A stretch of DNA of 64,000 bases, from assembly GCA_950295325.1 (NCBI GenBank), contig OX485804.1, forward strand, positions 33,604,001 through 33,668,000. Reading direction: 5' to 3'. This DNA comes from Polytrichum commune (taxonomy: Eukaryota > Streptophyta > Polytrichopsida > Polytrichales > Polytrichaceae). Within the stretch, counting starts at the first letter, position 1; each line of letters starts with the position of its first letter. A model generated the notes under the pieces. It saw only the letters and a list, made by a program, of their open reading frames with translations. It had not been told where the DNA came from and made no database searches. Made by a program: the position numbers and the translations under genes. This document shows positions 48,860-61,470 of the stretch, one piece after another.

Positions 48860-51370
48860 TGGTCACCAACACTGAAAGTGTTGAATTTATAACTGAAATG
48901 AAATGCTTCCACCACTCAAGTTTGCCGACACTCAAGATTACATATATAAATTATTTATTTTAATAAAAATTATACATACAATAAAAATCAAGCAATCACA
49001 TACCTATAAGTGCCCAAATGACCTGATCCAAACGCCGATTAACTTTCTTATCGAGCAAGGTATATTTTATAAAATGCCACAATATTTCCACTAGATTTGT
49101 TGTATTCACAAATTCATGCTCGTATAGACGGTTAAATCTTGGCCACATACCACGCCATTTGTAATTTCCCGCCCATCCAGTCGCAACATTGTTCAAAACT
49201 AGCTTCTCGGTTACCTAAGTGATTTTGAATTCAACATATTTCAAATTGAATTGGGCCTTTGTGAGGCATTCCAGAAGACCGCACATATCACGATAAAATT
49301 GAGTTCTCTTGTCAATATTGACATGAGACACAAGATGTTTCATCCACATTTTTTTAACATGAAACCAACATAACAATAATTTGTATTTTATTTGTTCACC
49401 ACTAATGACGTTGTTTGCCCAACACCATGGGTCATCATTGATCACTGTTGTGAAAGCGTTAAGCTCTGTTGCATTTTTGTCAATCACTATCGCATTGGGT
49501 CTAATAGGCCCATTATCTCAAAAACCGCCTGCAAAGTTAGCCTCATGACCCTCTTGATAATCTTTAGAATAAAGCATAAAAAATATATGTATACCTTATT
49601 CGCAGTTATTGGGACACATTGCAGCATATAACGGTAGCCCATATTGGTTGTTCTTGAACGTACTGTCAATTGCCCAGGCCGAGTTTGGAGTAATTTGGAT
49701 TGCTAGCTCGCGCATCCAATCGCTCTGTATGACTAGCACAAAATGACGTTTATCTGGGTCTTCATTGTTAGGATCGTAAGCTTGGAAATAAATAACTAGG
49801 CCGTTTTCCTTCCAACTGTCTAATTGGTTGTGTATGTTGGCCCAATCATCATCTTTCACTTGCCCACTTTTTTGCATAGAATATGCCAAATTGGAAACCT
49901 CTTTTGGAATAGGAAAAAACCTATAAAAACCCTTTCATGAGGCTCAACTTGTTGTTGCAAAATTTGTGCCCTACTTCGAGCTGCAAGAACTGTCGAATTC
50001 ACCTTATTCATGTTATGCAAATTTTCTTGAATATGATGAATGGCCAAAGGATGAAGAGGCAAGAAAAATACTTCATCCATTGAACCATGAATATGTCCAG
50101 AGTGTCCTTTGTGAAGATGAATCTGCAATCAATTTTAATATCAAAATGTGCAAAAACAACTACCAAAATCAAGAATAAAAATAAAAGTTTAGTTATACAA
50201 ATACGCTATAAGTACATTAAATATAAATGAAGTTAGCAATATTACCTCAGCATCTCAGTCATTATTTGTTGGATGCACAATCTTGATGTGAAACTCACAT
50301 CCAACATACCTTGTTGTTATGTATAGTCGAATTTTGGTGGTAGGTGGTACTAGTGAAGTTGTGTTTGTTTTTTTTTCCATCCCAAAAATAGCCACCCCGG
50401 CTACAATGGTGTACAGTAACTCTTGCAGAAAAAAGAGGTGGCAGTAACGATATACTCATGATTGAATTTTAAATGGATATGATATTCAAAAAATGCAAAT
50501 ATATAAAACTACAATATATTTGAATGAAATGATAGTACACTAAAATCAAATACATAATGTATCTAGTAATGTATTGAATTGGGACTAATAGAATATAAAT
50601 AATATTACCTTATGCTCCAAAATGAGGTCTTTCAATCTTTCGTCTAATTGATCGATAGGCATACGGATAACGTCATCATAGTGATGTTTTTTTTTGCTTT
50701 ATTGGGCTTGGACGTTTCTTTGCAGAGCACATAGTACTGTACATTGAAGGCAAAATTCTCTAATGTATTTGTGCATAATTTCATAGTAGGGAGATCCTAC
50801 AAGCCACCCTTTCCTATTGATGATACTTTGAGTAGCATTCATTTCATGATGTGGAATTTTACTTGTGTAGGCTTCAAGCACAATACCCTCACACTCTTCA
50901 AGAAAAGGAATAACCAGGTGAGAGATGTTAATATTCTTATGAAAGAGTCTCATGTGGTCATTATGTTGTGCTACACGTAAACTATTCTCTAGATTCCTCC
51001 ATTTTTTTAAAGCCTCTCGGTGGGCAACAACTAATGACAAATTGGGTTTGGCAAATGATGGTTCTACATCCAATACCCCCTCACCAGTGGCCTCGATTTC
51101 ATGTTGAAGACATGAAATCATGTATGTATATGATCGCTCTCTAAAAAGATGAAAGGTTCGTGAAACAAATTGTGTAAGGGGTAGATGAGTATCACCCTCT
51201 GGACTACTGACATCCCCCAGCTCTTGAAAATTACCGTCAACTACGTCTTCATCAATGAAGACATCGTAATCTATGTCAATATCCTCGTTGTCAAGAATAG
51301 TTTCCTCAATTACCTCATTCATTTCTACATCTATGTCTTCAACAACATCGTAACCTACCAAACCCTCCAT
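48860..51370 (-). pseudogene. MULE-like transposase, multiply frameshifted
   Basis: Reading leftward. An intact 223-codon acidic N-terminal frame (51370-50699) has DIDVEMNEVIEETIL-type clusters. Next comes a stretch with YVGCEFHIKIVHP (about 50320), then HLHKGHSGHIHGSMDEVFFLPLHP (from 50123). The DDE-type core follows: WAIDSTFKNNQYGLPLYAAM (about 49675-49610, first Asp), then IRPNAIVIDKNATELN (about 49500-49455), LLLCWFHVKKMW (about 49360) and TNLVEILWHFIKYTL (about 49100). Frames change near 49900 (at a T-run) and between 49500 and 49580; the usual segment between the first Asp block and the IRPN block is partly missing; a stop (49213-49215) splits the later part. It belongs to the MULE/FAR1-like transposase-derived group by motif order. 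It cannot make a full product as it stands. Confidence 0.7.
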
Positions 51371-52140
51371 TGCAATAAAACAAAGTAATTAGACACCGAA
51401 CAATGAGAATAAAAAAGAAATGTTGGAATTTTAGAATTCTTGCAAGACGACCTTCAAGCTCTAGCGGTTATGTTATCAAAATTATTTTCACGTAGCCTTT
51501 ATGTTTGGGCTTTTATGTTTGCCTATCCTAAAACTAAAAGCTACTAAAGTTGACGGTCTAAGTAGTTTGTGAAGTAATTGTTAAATCCCCTCATAAATTC
51601 TTCCTATCCTCCTTATTAGTTCATGGTAGCACTTAGTGGTCCAAGTTAACTTAACTACACCAAATATATACGTGCCTATCTCCAATATAGCAATAATTAG
51701 GACACCTATATTTGAGTGGAGTGTGGTTCTAAGAACGGACATCAAATAGTGAACATTTAGACTATATTGAACATAATTGAGGGATCTATTTGACAATTTT
51801 ACGAGTACGATAATTATTGTCATACATTCCTAATTGCCATAATTATTTTTACATAACTTTTATGTTCCTACTTTTATGTTTGGACTTTTATGTGGGTCTA
51901 ATCTAATCCTAAAAGCTACTTAAGTTGACGGTCTAATTATTTTGTGAAGTGATCGTTAAATATAATACCCCTCAACAACCGGTTTCACGTGGCCTTGGAG
52001 CATCATTGTAATCCAATTATTCAATATCATTTAATATGCTTATGTAATTGAATTCCTTGCATTATTGGAATTGTATTTTTTTGGAGCTATGAGATATTAT
52101 TCCATAGCATTTATATTGCTTAAATTCGTTGTATATGTTT

Positions 52141-52535
52141 TAACTCTCACCGTACTTATGTTTTTGTATTCCCTCAATAATATGATAAGTTTACGACATC
52201 TATCATATTAATGAGAAGACAAGACCACGATAATACGACCATTTAACATATTAATGAAAAGATGACACCTTAATAAAACGACTTTTTTGATGTTTTCCAA
52301 ATGTGTCATACTAACGAGGGGAACAAGTGCGAACCCACCAGGGCTCAGCCTTCTGTGTGAAGTGGCATGCTCCTCGGGCCCTCCGCCCTCCCCCCTTTAC
52401 CCCGCTGCCCTGGAGGCAGCCCGGGCTAGCTGCCCGGCCCAATCTGGGCCGTCCCGTCGATGGTGAAGGGGCGACTCCATGGCCCAGATTGAATCTGCGC
52501 CTGGGGCCATGGAGCGCCCCAGTGACATGGCAATT
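52141..52535. mobile_element. Single long-TIR arm of MULE-like family
   Basis: 52141-52370 matches 34355-34560 in the same orientation, and 52300-52535 is the reverse complement of about 31800-32040, ending at 'gagcgccccagtgacatgg'. It lies upstream of the transposase remnant on -, where the 5' arm of that element would be expected. No convincing partner arm was found at the other side (47-48 kb). Confidence 0.6.
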
Positions 52536-52817
52536 CATGAATACTGTATGTATACGGTGTATGAATACTACATACGGTGGCGGAACCAGGCACTTGGCGC
52601 CCAGTGAAATGGCTCGACCAGGTACCTTGGCGGCGCCAAGTCCCTGGTCGAAGTGGTTAAATTGCGGTCTCCTGTCTCCAGAAGACACAATTCACCAACA
52701 CTCGCAGGACAACACTCACAAGCACTTGCACTCGATCGCTCTAGCTCCTCACTGCATTCATTCATTCAAGGCACTTGCTTTAATTGCATTTGGCAAGATT
52801 GCCGCTCGCTCGTTACC

Positions 52818-53659
52818 ATGGCTTCGACCATGCCCTCAGAGATGGAGACAATCCATCCCCAGTTCCGCTTCAGTGAGGCCGAGGTACACTACCTCGGTGT
52901 ATTTCTTGAGGAGGAGCAGCAACCGCTGGCAGCTCCACACGTACACAATATTCGAGCGCCTGATGCTGCACAGGAGCACCTGGATCGCACTGCCGTTCCA
53001 GCAGGTGGTCAAGTGGAGGATGAGGCAGCTGCACAGCGGTGACGATCGATCGAAGCAAGGTGGGCAGGATTCTTTTAGCTAGTAGCTCAATTGTTGTTGT
53101 GCATTTAATTCAGGCTCATGCTAATAACCTCTGGTCAACTGGAATCGACTTGTCAATTAGTGTCGACTGGAATCGCCGGTCATTTGATTGGTTAGAATGT
53201 TGGATGAAGACCACAGTTTGTGAGTCTCTGATGGCACGAGCCCTTGCAGGATTGCCTGACTAGTACTGTCACCTTCTCTTTCAATCACGCGTGCCCGTCT
53301 CCACCATAATTTTTTGTAAAATTTTAAGGCATGAAGAACCATCCCTCGATGAGCTTCATAATACATCTATGTGCATGATAACTTCAGTGTATTGGAGATG
53401 ACCTGTTTTTCTCTTCCCCCGTTCTCTTCCTTTCTGGCTCCCCATGCCTTTATCTAAAGAGTGAGAATTTACTTGGGTTTCATAGGACTCAATTTATTTT
53501 ATTTCAGTACAGGTCACACTAGTGGTACGCGCGCTTACGTGGATTGCTAGTTAACTTGGTTTCCTGATGCACTCATCAGTAATAGGAGTGTCGTTGCTGC
53601 TTCCTTCTGCCTAGGTGTACGAGGGAGTGAAGCTGGAGTTCTCACCAATCTCTTACTGA
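52818..53659 (+). pseudogene. Degenerate homeodomain-like gene fragment, copy 2
   Basis: Second copy of the pseudogene at 39151-39960, two base changes in the first 225. The same internal shift is present. An extra GATC (GACGATCGATCG here, GACGATCG there) further alters the frame before the donor. The second part lies at 53615-53659. Confidence 0.3.
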
Positions 53660-54504
53660 GGAAGGCGCATCGGAAGGAAAAGCAAGCGAGCGATGCTAGC
53701 GCAGGGTAGCCTTTGCTAAAATTTGTAGAGGATTAATTCAAGCCATATCATCGGCCCCCAGAGCACTGTAGACACACATATTGTATCTTGGGGGCGTATG
53801 ATCTCGCCTTTCCTCGTCACTCACTTTGAAATCAGAAATTTTACTTTGTGATTCTTGCAATTCCGTTTGCGACGCTGTGCTGGTATTGTGCTCCAGTCCC
53901 GCAACAATATTGTCATCTCCGAATGCAGGGCAAAACTATTGCCGCTGCGACCCATCCTCATTCTCGGTTTCTACAATACTCCTCCGATATGGAATCCCCC
54001 CTGTATCTTCGAGTCAGGTGTCTTTCCCGAACAGAGTGAGTTGGCAGCGACAATGCGCGAGGCGATACGATCTGTGGGCGTCTGGTGAAGTGCATCAAAA
54101 ATAGTCAGAGAGTTTACAGTTTCCCTTCAGCCGACTAGGAGAGATGAAGCAAACCAGCGGAGGCGACAGGGGATTGATGAATGTTTTCCCCCTCTGTTAA
54201 CCTTCCTGTTTCTGATAGGCCTTACTTTCATCCACGGAGTAACTGCGGCTGCGATTCCTCCTATGATCGGGAAGAACCGGCAGTTAGTCACAAATGAACC
54301 GGCTGGGTTTGAGAAATCACCGGTTGAAGTTCAAGATTGCAGGAAAACTACCTATCGTTTTAGAGGGATTTATAGTGGAGTATACCTCAATTTCATAAAA
54401 GAAAACCAAAGGATGTCAACAACATGTAACCGGTTGGACTTGCAAACACTAGGATCTCAACCGATTATGAATGCCCAATAATCTCCCTGGACACTGCACA
54501 AATG

Positions 54505-54506
<2 letters not shown>

Positions 54507-54536
<30 letters not shown>
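54507..54536 (+). repeat. (CA)n microsatellite expanded in copy 2
   Basis: About 15 CA units against about 7 at the same place in copy 1 (40815-40828), so the tract changed length after the duplication. Confidence 0.85.
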
Positions 54537-54539
<3 letters not shown>

Positions 54540-55273
54540 AAGGGCCGCTTTACACCTAGAGGCTGGGCCAATTCCCCCTTTAGGCCGATTGCATGAAATT
54601 TCAACATTTTTTGGGTTGGAGGCCGGCCTCAACTACACATTATAATAAGATTATAATGGGAGCCAATTTTCCCATATGTAAAGGCCTTAGGGCCAAGAAG
54701 CTAGGCCAAACATGATATGTAGCATTGCAGTTTTCGAGCAATGGTCGTGCTTAGATCCTCCCTTGAACCCTAGTGACTCTCTACATGAGCGTTATGTTTC
54801 AAGATTTAACCGTGGAAATTTAGGATGACAGAGGTGTAAGTTCTCCATTTGGCATTCGAATCGGTCGAAGAATGAATGTGTATTGTCAAAGGTCTCTTGA
54901 CATGACATTTCCATGAATGATCAGAATTGTTGTAAAAATAATGTGTGTACGTGTTGATGGCACAGTCGCATGCAACATTCATATGTCCGGTGCATTGTCT
55001 CATGGTGTGTGTTTGTTGCAAATCTGTGGTTTACTTGAGGATAATTATGGACTTCATTTGTTGTCAAGTGGCATCTTCAACTTTGAAACAATTTCAGCAT
55101 TTTAAGATGTCGATTTAAATATGGAAATGGTCACAAAGACCGGACTACTAAATTATCACAGACGGTCACTAAAGGGCACCTAATTACCTAAATTTGGCCT
55201 CACAAATATCTATAAATGTATACTTGCATATCAGAAGTGCTATGCTAGCAAAGCCCAAAGTAAGCACAAGTTA

Positions 55274-55808
55274 GGGCCGCTTTACACCTAGAGGCCGGGC
55301 CAACTCGTTGTGTAAGAGGCTTGAAGTCCTTACTTATGATTGGCCAAAAGGTTGAAATTGGCCCCAAGTCCTTTACACCTAGAGGTTGGGCCGATTTGGT
55401 GGTATGGATTTTTTAATCAAAAAAAGCATGGTATGACACGCCCCGAGCTCATTGAATTGGGTGCACCCAAAATGGAAGGTCAATTCTTGGCCTCGGGACC
55501 AATGTCAAATTTCAACCAATAAAACTTTGTTTAATAAAATATGATTTTTTAGACGAACCATATTCATTGGATAATATGGAAATGTGAACAACTCTATCCT
55601 AGATTATGCTAGATCCGTTGGATTATGCTAGATTTATTGAATCAGCCTAGCTTCTTGGCCCTAAGGCCTTTACATATGGGAAAATTGGCCCCCATTATAA
55701 TCTTATTATAATGTGTAGTTGAGGCCGGCCTCCAACCCAAAAAGGGCTGAAATTTGATGCAATCCGCCTCAAGGGGAATTGGCCTGGCCTCTAGATGTAA
55801 AGTGGCCC
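55274..55808. mobile_element. PIF/Harbinger-like MITE (535 bp), copy 2
   Basis: Same element, same length and same TTA flanks (55271-55273, 55809-55811) as 43394-43928, so the insertion predates the segmental duplication. Confidence 0.75.
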
Positions 55809-58800
55809 TTAGGTTTCAATAGCAATGCTACATAGCTTTTAATAAGTGACTCTCCACTATTCAAGAACCACATGCTAAAGTGTCAGGGTGCCCCAACTAT
55901 AACCCTCACAAGGCATGGGGTCTATTCATAAGGGATTTGTGGCAATTTACCAAAACACCTAATAAGTATTGAAATAACATTTCATTTGGTATATGGTCTC
56001 AAAACCATATTTAGCATAATTCATTAAAAGATCAAGTGAAAAAATGATAACGGGTGATTAGATATACATGGTATGCATCTAAGTCTATGTCATGTATATG
56101 AACTTTAATATTTTAATGATTGTTTTGCATATATCTATGTATAGATTGGAATAATGTATATGATAAATATGTTGATTTTGTATAGGGTTAATTTTGATAT
56201 TTTTGGCTATAAATATCACTATGTAATCTTAAACCCTTTGTATGACACCAAACGTTGTATGGATTTCATTAACATTTTTTACAATTTTCATCATGTTTAT
56301 AAATGATCTAGAAAAAGCAGAAGATTAGGCATTGGCAAAAATCCTAGATGCAAACTTAAGGCCTTATCTCGCATGCACCTCCACGGGAGAGGGATATATC
56401 ACAAAGCCTTTTTTTTTTTTCCATGCTTGCTACATTTTCTAGCTCAACTATACTTATCAATGTTAGGTTTGTAATTTTTATGGGAGCGGAGATTTTCCCC
56501 AAAATCACTATGTGAACACAAAAATTGCACAGGAGCACAAACTATTTGTAAAATGTAGTCTTGCATGGATGAAAATTGTAACAAATGTTAATGACAACCA
56601 TCATGCTTGTGAGAATACCTGAGCTAGTTGGCATGCTCACCGTGGGGCTTCAAGCCCCGGGAGCCACCATTATGTGCGTCCAATAAAGAGAACCAGACAC
56701 AACCATGTAAATCTATTCTTCACACCCTCAAGAATCGAATAATCCCACATTAACTTACTTAACCTTGACCTTTACTTTAGCGTATTGTAGTTTCATTAGA
56801 TCATCTAAAAAATAAGATTTCTAAACTTCAATTTTAGTGTACGTAGATGAAAAAGTTGTAGCCAATGATTTTAAGATCACATCAATACGGTAGTGATATT
56901 TAATAATGTTCACAATTCTTTTATAATCTATTTAGAGAGATTGAACTTCAAGAAATTGTGATAAATATATGCCACAAACTTATAGTTTAAACTTTCAAGA
57001 TTGTATTAGGAAAAAGACTCCACACGAATTTGACAATTTTCAATCATAATAATAATAAGCTACTATATATAATAATGTATCAACAAAGGGAAAAGTTAGT
57101 TCAATTTCGACTTTGAGATTCGCTTGTGAACAACTATCTTTTCATATTGGAATGGGATCATCACCATTGACAAGAAAATCTCAGAAGGAACACGATGATA
57201 CCTATTGTGACCTTCCTAGCACCCTCTTTTTGGATGAATCCGCCTTCAAGAGTCATTCATAAAGCCCGATATGGCCTCTTACTTAGGAAGTCAAGGGTTT
57301 AACAATGAGGTTTGGTGGTTTGAGACATTCCTCTTATGACGTAACATTATTCAACCCTATGGTTGAGTTTTGTTTTTTATACTTAGCGCATGACAAGGGC
57401 CTTCACTACTCATACCTTCATGTGAAGTAACCTAAACAATAAGAAAAAACTAATGTTGGTTTGAATAGTATGGTTATTGTGAATAGTGCATGTATTTTTA
57501 GTGAATAGTGTCGGGATGGACATTGCTTCCTATGAATATTTCCGGGAATATAACTGCACCCAAATTTTCAAGTGTCAACCTGAATGTATGAATAATAACC
57601 GAATAATACTACTTTGTTCAGGTCGGCCACATAATATAATTACTTTATTCAAGGATCATGTGAATGGACGTCTATGGCTGAGTGATGTTATGGAGTTGAT
57701 GATGAAGAGGTCCCAATTAAAACCAGTATGGGCCATCTCCGTCCCTTGACAAAAACCATGGAGCTTCCATAAGGTGATATGCATTGGTCTCCCAAGGGTT
57801 CAATTTGAGTTATTGCAACACACACACATACATATGTACATCTTTGACTGATAAGGATTGTTGAAATTACAATGTTAAAATTGAAACATTTATTGCTAAA
57901 CTTAAAATGATGATGTAGTATTCAACTCCAAAAACAAGTAAACTCAAGTTGACCATCACATGAAGGTAGTATCTTAAACAAAATCAGTGATTTATCTCTC
58001 ACATTACTATGACTAAACATCTTTTGGGTTTTGAATCCTGATGCATCTTTTGTAAGCATGTATAGTGGGAGAACAAGAATCGACTCTTAAAGTACCGAGA
58101 GAATGGGAAAAAAAATCTTATGTTGCAAGACCATTGGAGTGTAGGTATTTACATTACACATATAATACATTGCTAAGTACAAAAAATTTATTTAAGATCA
58201 TGGTGCATTTGAGGTTTGCCTTGGTTTTGGAAACATTGGTCCCAACTATGCTCCAAAATTCAAGTAGGAGGCCCTTGCGGACAACTATCACAAACTCATA
58301 AACGTTCAACACTAACATCTATGTGGAGACCATGATTGTATATTCCAATTACATTCATGAGAACAAACAAACAAAAATTCTACAACTATGTATAATGCAC
58401 ATTGATTTCTTGGGACGGGGACATATGCAATTTTCCCTCAATGTTGTGGGTCCCCATCCCCAAGTCTAGTTTCGGACACATGGTTTCTTGCCATGGCCTA
58501 CTAGCTTATGAGCCTGTGATTATGGCTAGGTTAGATTAACATTATAGAGTTTCCAAGCCAACATATGCGAACTTCAAACTCTTTTAGCTCCACCCCATCA
58601 TCAACTCTTTAAACTCACTCGGATGGAGTCACCTCAATCAATGTTTCAATGTGTGGCTAAACTTACCAAATTGGTACCTCAAAAATTTGAAAGGAGTTTT
58701 GGTAGCAAATTAGATTGAATGTTTCATGGATAAAATTAACAAATTGCTCCTCTCAAAATTTCAGATTGTGAAAATTTGGATTACATTTGGATGTATATAC

Positions 58801-59379
58801 ATGTATATGGACGAGTTTGTGTTATTTTCATAATATATTCCTAATGACCTAATTGGTGTTGTACACTCCAAAAACGATAGCCAATGTTGCTCTAGGTTTG
58901 GCTTCACACATAGAATTTTTCCACTCAAATCAAAGTCAATTTTCAGTTTTGGAATGGAGGGATAAATTAACACTAGGGTAAATTAATTTCCCATTGATGA
59001 ATTCACCATGTACTCCTCGATCACAACACAAATCCTTAATGTGTGTCCCACCTCATTCACGCATTAGTTACCTCTATTATATAACAAACCGAGCCAAAAA
59101 TATGTCGTATTACGAGCATTATAGTCATAACATCAGAGTAAATTAACACTAGAAAGTTTGGTCGAAGGGAAATGTGTCATATAAACGACATTATTGGGGT
59201 TAGACTGTATATTAAAGCATTGTAGGTTTGACGGTTTTTTGTCTATGCTTAGGTGAGTGGGAACTAATAGGCCACCCACACATACTGGTGGTGAGCAGCA
59301 ATGGACGGGTGAACTCCGTTCATTGCCACCGGTAAGTGTGGGCGAGAACTAGGGAGAACCTGCGGTTACTTCCACATGA

Positions 59380-59725
59380 ACTGGTCGATTTTGAGAAATA
59401 ACCCGCTTGAAGTTTGAGACTTTAGGAGAATTTGGTACCTAAAGTCACAAAGATGCACTAGTTGATTTTGAGAAATAACCCGGTTGAAGTTCCGAATAGA
59501 GACTTCACGATAATTTGGTACTTTGAGTGACAAAGATGTATTGGTTGATTTTGAGAATTAACCTAGTTGAAGTTCGAGACTTCACAATAATTTTGTACTT
59601 TAAGTTACAAGGATGAACCGGTGAGTTTGAGAAATAACCCGGTTGAAGTTCGAGACTTCAAGATAATTTTGTACTTTAAGTTACAAAGATGAACCAGTGA
59701 GTTTGAGAAATAACCTGGTTGAACA
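59380..59725 (+). repeat. Tandem repeat, five ~76-83-bp units
   Basis: Units share 'gagaaataacccggttgaag' (starts at 59393, 59470, 59553, 59629 and 59705; intervals 77, 83, 76, 76). Related single units occur at about 40590-40650 and 54300-54340, and the following 59740-59880 matches 40650-40800, so this is an expanded relative of a sequence in the duplicates. Confidence 0.85.
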
Positions 59726-59896
59726 AGACATCACAAAACTTATGAAGCATTCTAGAGGAATTTAGAGAATATACATTAAATTAATTAAGGAAAAAACCGA
59801 AAGTTCAGGCAACATGTAACCAATCGGACTTGGAAGCATAGAACTTTAACCGATCATGCGAAAAAAATCTCCATGGACAATCAGTCAAATATGATA

Positions 59897-60298
59897 TTTA
59901 GCGTGAGTTACTATTTGGATTTACAAGGTGCTATATCCTATGACTAATGAAATAATTGTTTACCAAGTAAAGTTGTGAATGTTTTATAATGTCCAAACTA
60001 TCAATTTAGCATTTGTTGGCAAAATATGAGATGCACAGTAAATAGATATAGCATTGCGTAGTTCCACATAGTAAGCTTTGCCTGAATATCATATTCAATG
60101 TAGTTAGAGAGAGATATGAATTCGTGGCCTCTATGTAGACTCACTCATTGCGAAGGTGAAAACGTAGTGATTCATCTCGCTTGAAACTATCCAAAAGTGT
60201 GAAATTACCTCGCTCGAGATTATGTTATAGTACGAAATTATCCGATGTGTGAAATTACCGATGCGACGCTGCCACTGCTATAAAGTTAATAAAAAAAG
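59897..60298 (+). repeat. Direct repeat, partner at 29910-30373
   Basis: Copy in the same orientation about 30 kb away; a few short deletions relative to the other copy, notably near its end. Confidence 0.8.
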
Positions 60299-60410
60299 TG
60301 CGATCCACGCTTGCAAAATTGGTTGATAAATTTGGTGGGCTATGGTGAAAGCATCTAGACCCATATTTGGGCCTCAAATGCTGCTGGCCCACCAAACTTG
60401 CAAGCTTGAG

Positions 60411-60505
60411 ATGGAGCTTGCAAGTTGCTCAACGCATACTTCTCTTCTCGTGTGCACGTTCTGTCAAGCCCTGCCATGCTACGGAATCGAGGACAATTCA
60501 GACAG
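60411..60505 (+). CDS. Possible first coding exon, unidentified gene
   Basis: ATG at 60411 in a purine-rich context opens MELASCSTHTSLLVC..., rich in Ser, Thr, Leu and Cys with few acidic residues at the start, as in a chloroplast transit peptide. It ends 'gacag' before a good donor (gtaaat). It could lead to exons at 61347-61395 and 63362-63454, but the phases between them do not fit simply, so the model is incomplete. Confidence 0.25.
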
Positions 60506-61346
60506 GTAAATTCACCTCTCATACACTAGGAATTCGAGTCTCCCTACCAAATCTTCGCACGAAGAGACTTGTGAATTGGACATGTCTCCCTTGTTTTTGT
60601 AAGTTCTTTGAAGCCTTGTGGGCACTGAAGATTTGGGCTTTTTCTGCCCAATGCGTGAATGAGCGCTCGGAGACTCCACTGTGCAGATCTTAGAAAGAAG
60701 GAGGTGAATTTTGGACTGTGCAGATGTTTGTTTGCATGAAGGAAAGTCAGTTTTGGTTACATCATAGCCAGTTGCAGATTTTTGTATACGCATATACATA
60801 TAGATATGTATGTGTAATTTTTTACTTTTTATTTTTTCCACTCTTGTCCATTCCCTGCATCTACCTTCTAGGATGCTCCATTCCAGCGAGAGAAACAGTA
60901 TTGTACCCAAGATGATGATGTTGTGGCTAGTGTAATTCAATGATCATTTTTGGTTTTGTTGAGAAATTTCATCATGTACGAGTTTGTGTTGACACTTGGA
61001 TTCATCGATGTCACATGTAATTGGACAATAGTAGAGATTTGCAAAGAAAGTTGCTACTTTGCATTGTAAGGATTGACTTCGGTGGTTTGATTGTTTTATG
61101 CACTCAAAACTCAACACAGGGAAGGGCTTAGGATGTTAGAAACTTTCAAGGATTAAGATTACGATTGGGGTTAGGGTTTGGGTTAGGCGTTTTTGTCCTC
61201 TTCTCAAGCATTGGGTTTACTTTGCATTGCCATTTAAAAAAAATAAAAATCTGATGTCAGTAGTCTGCTTGTGTGAGGTATCTTTCTCAAGCTCTCTTGA
61301 ACTTTGAAGGTAGAGAATTAGCCTGGGAGCTGAAGATATATCCTAA

Positions 61347-61395
61347 TGGCTGTACAGGCGGAGCTTCTTGGTGTGAATGAAGGAACAAATGTTCA
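61347..61395 (+). CDS. Possible short coding exon
   Basis: Opens ATGGCTGTACAGGCG and encodes MAVQAELLGVNEGTNVQ before a donor (gtaacc) at 61396. A stop lies in frame just upstream, so either it is a first exon or the acceptor is the AG just before it. No family recognised. Confidence 0.25.
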
Positions 61396-61470
61396 GGTAA
61401 CCAAGACTACTTCACATAATTTTCTTTGAGTTGTAGTAACACATATTCATTGATGTGTAGATGCCATTTA

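Larger units (their letters stand above)
47102..52648. other. Spacer between the two duplicates
   Basis: Unique relative to the duplicates. It contains a (TTTG)n tract at about 47238-47264, the broken transposase on - (48860-51370), possible downstream remnants on - (47873-48317), fragments of dispersed repeats (51500-52080) and a single long-TIR arm (52141-52535). Confidence 0.6.
52649..58964 (+). repeat. Segmental duplication, copy 2 (6.3 kb)
   Basis: Direct partner of 38970-47101, lacking the 1.83-kb block. Small differences include a 4-base GATC expansion at about 53047, a longer CA tract at 54507-54536, a 20-base addition near 53153 and scattered single changes. No intact gene. Confidence 0.95.

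Noticed and set aside
52327-53082. 251-codon open frame, and its partner at 38936-39496
   Set aside because: The frame runs from a transposon arm into the duplicate with no consistent protein character over most of its length. Only its last third resembles the homeodomain-like fragment, and that part connects better with another frame.
60512-60940. 142-codon reverse frame
   Set aside because: Overlaps the possible forward exon, has low-complexity Tyr/Met/Ile repeats from a TA-rich tract and no motif.
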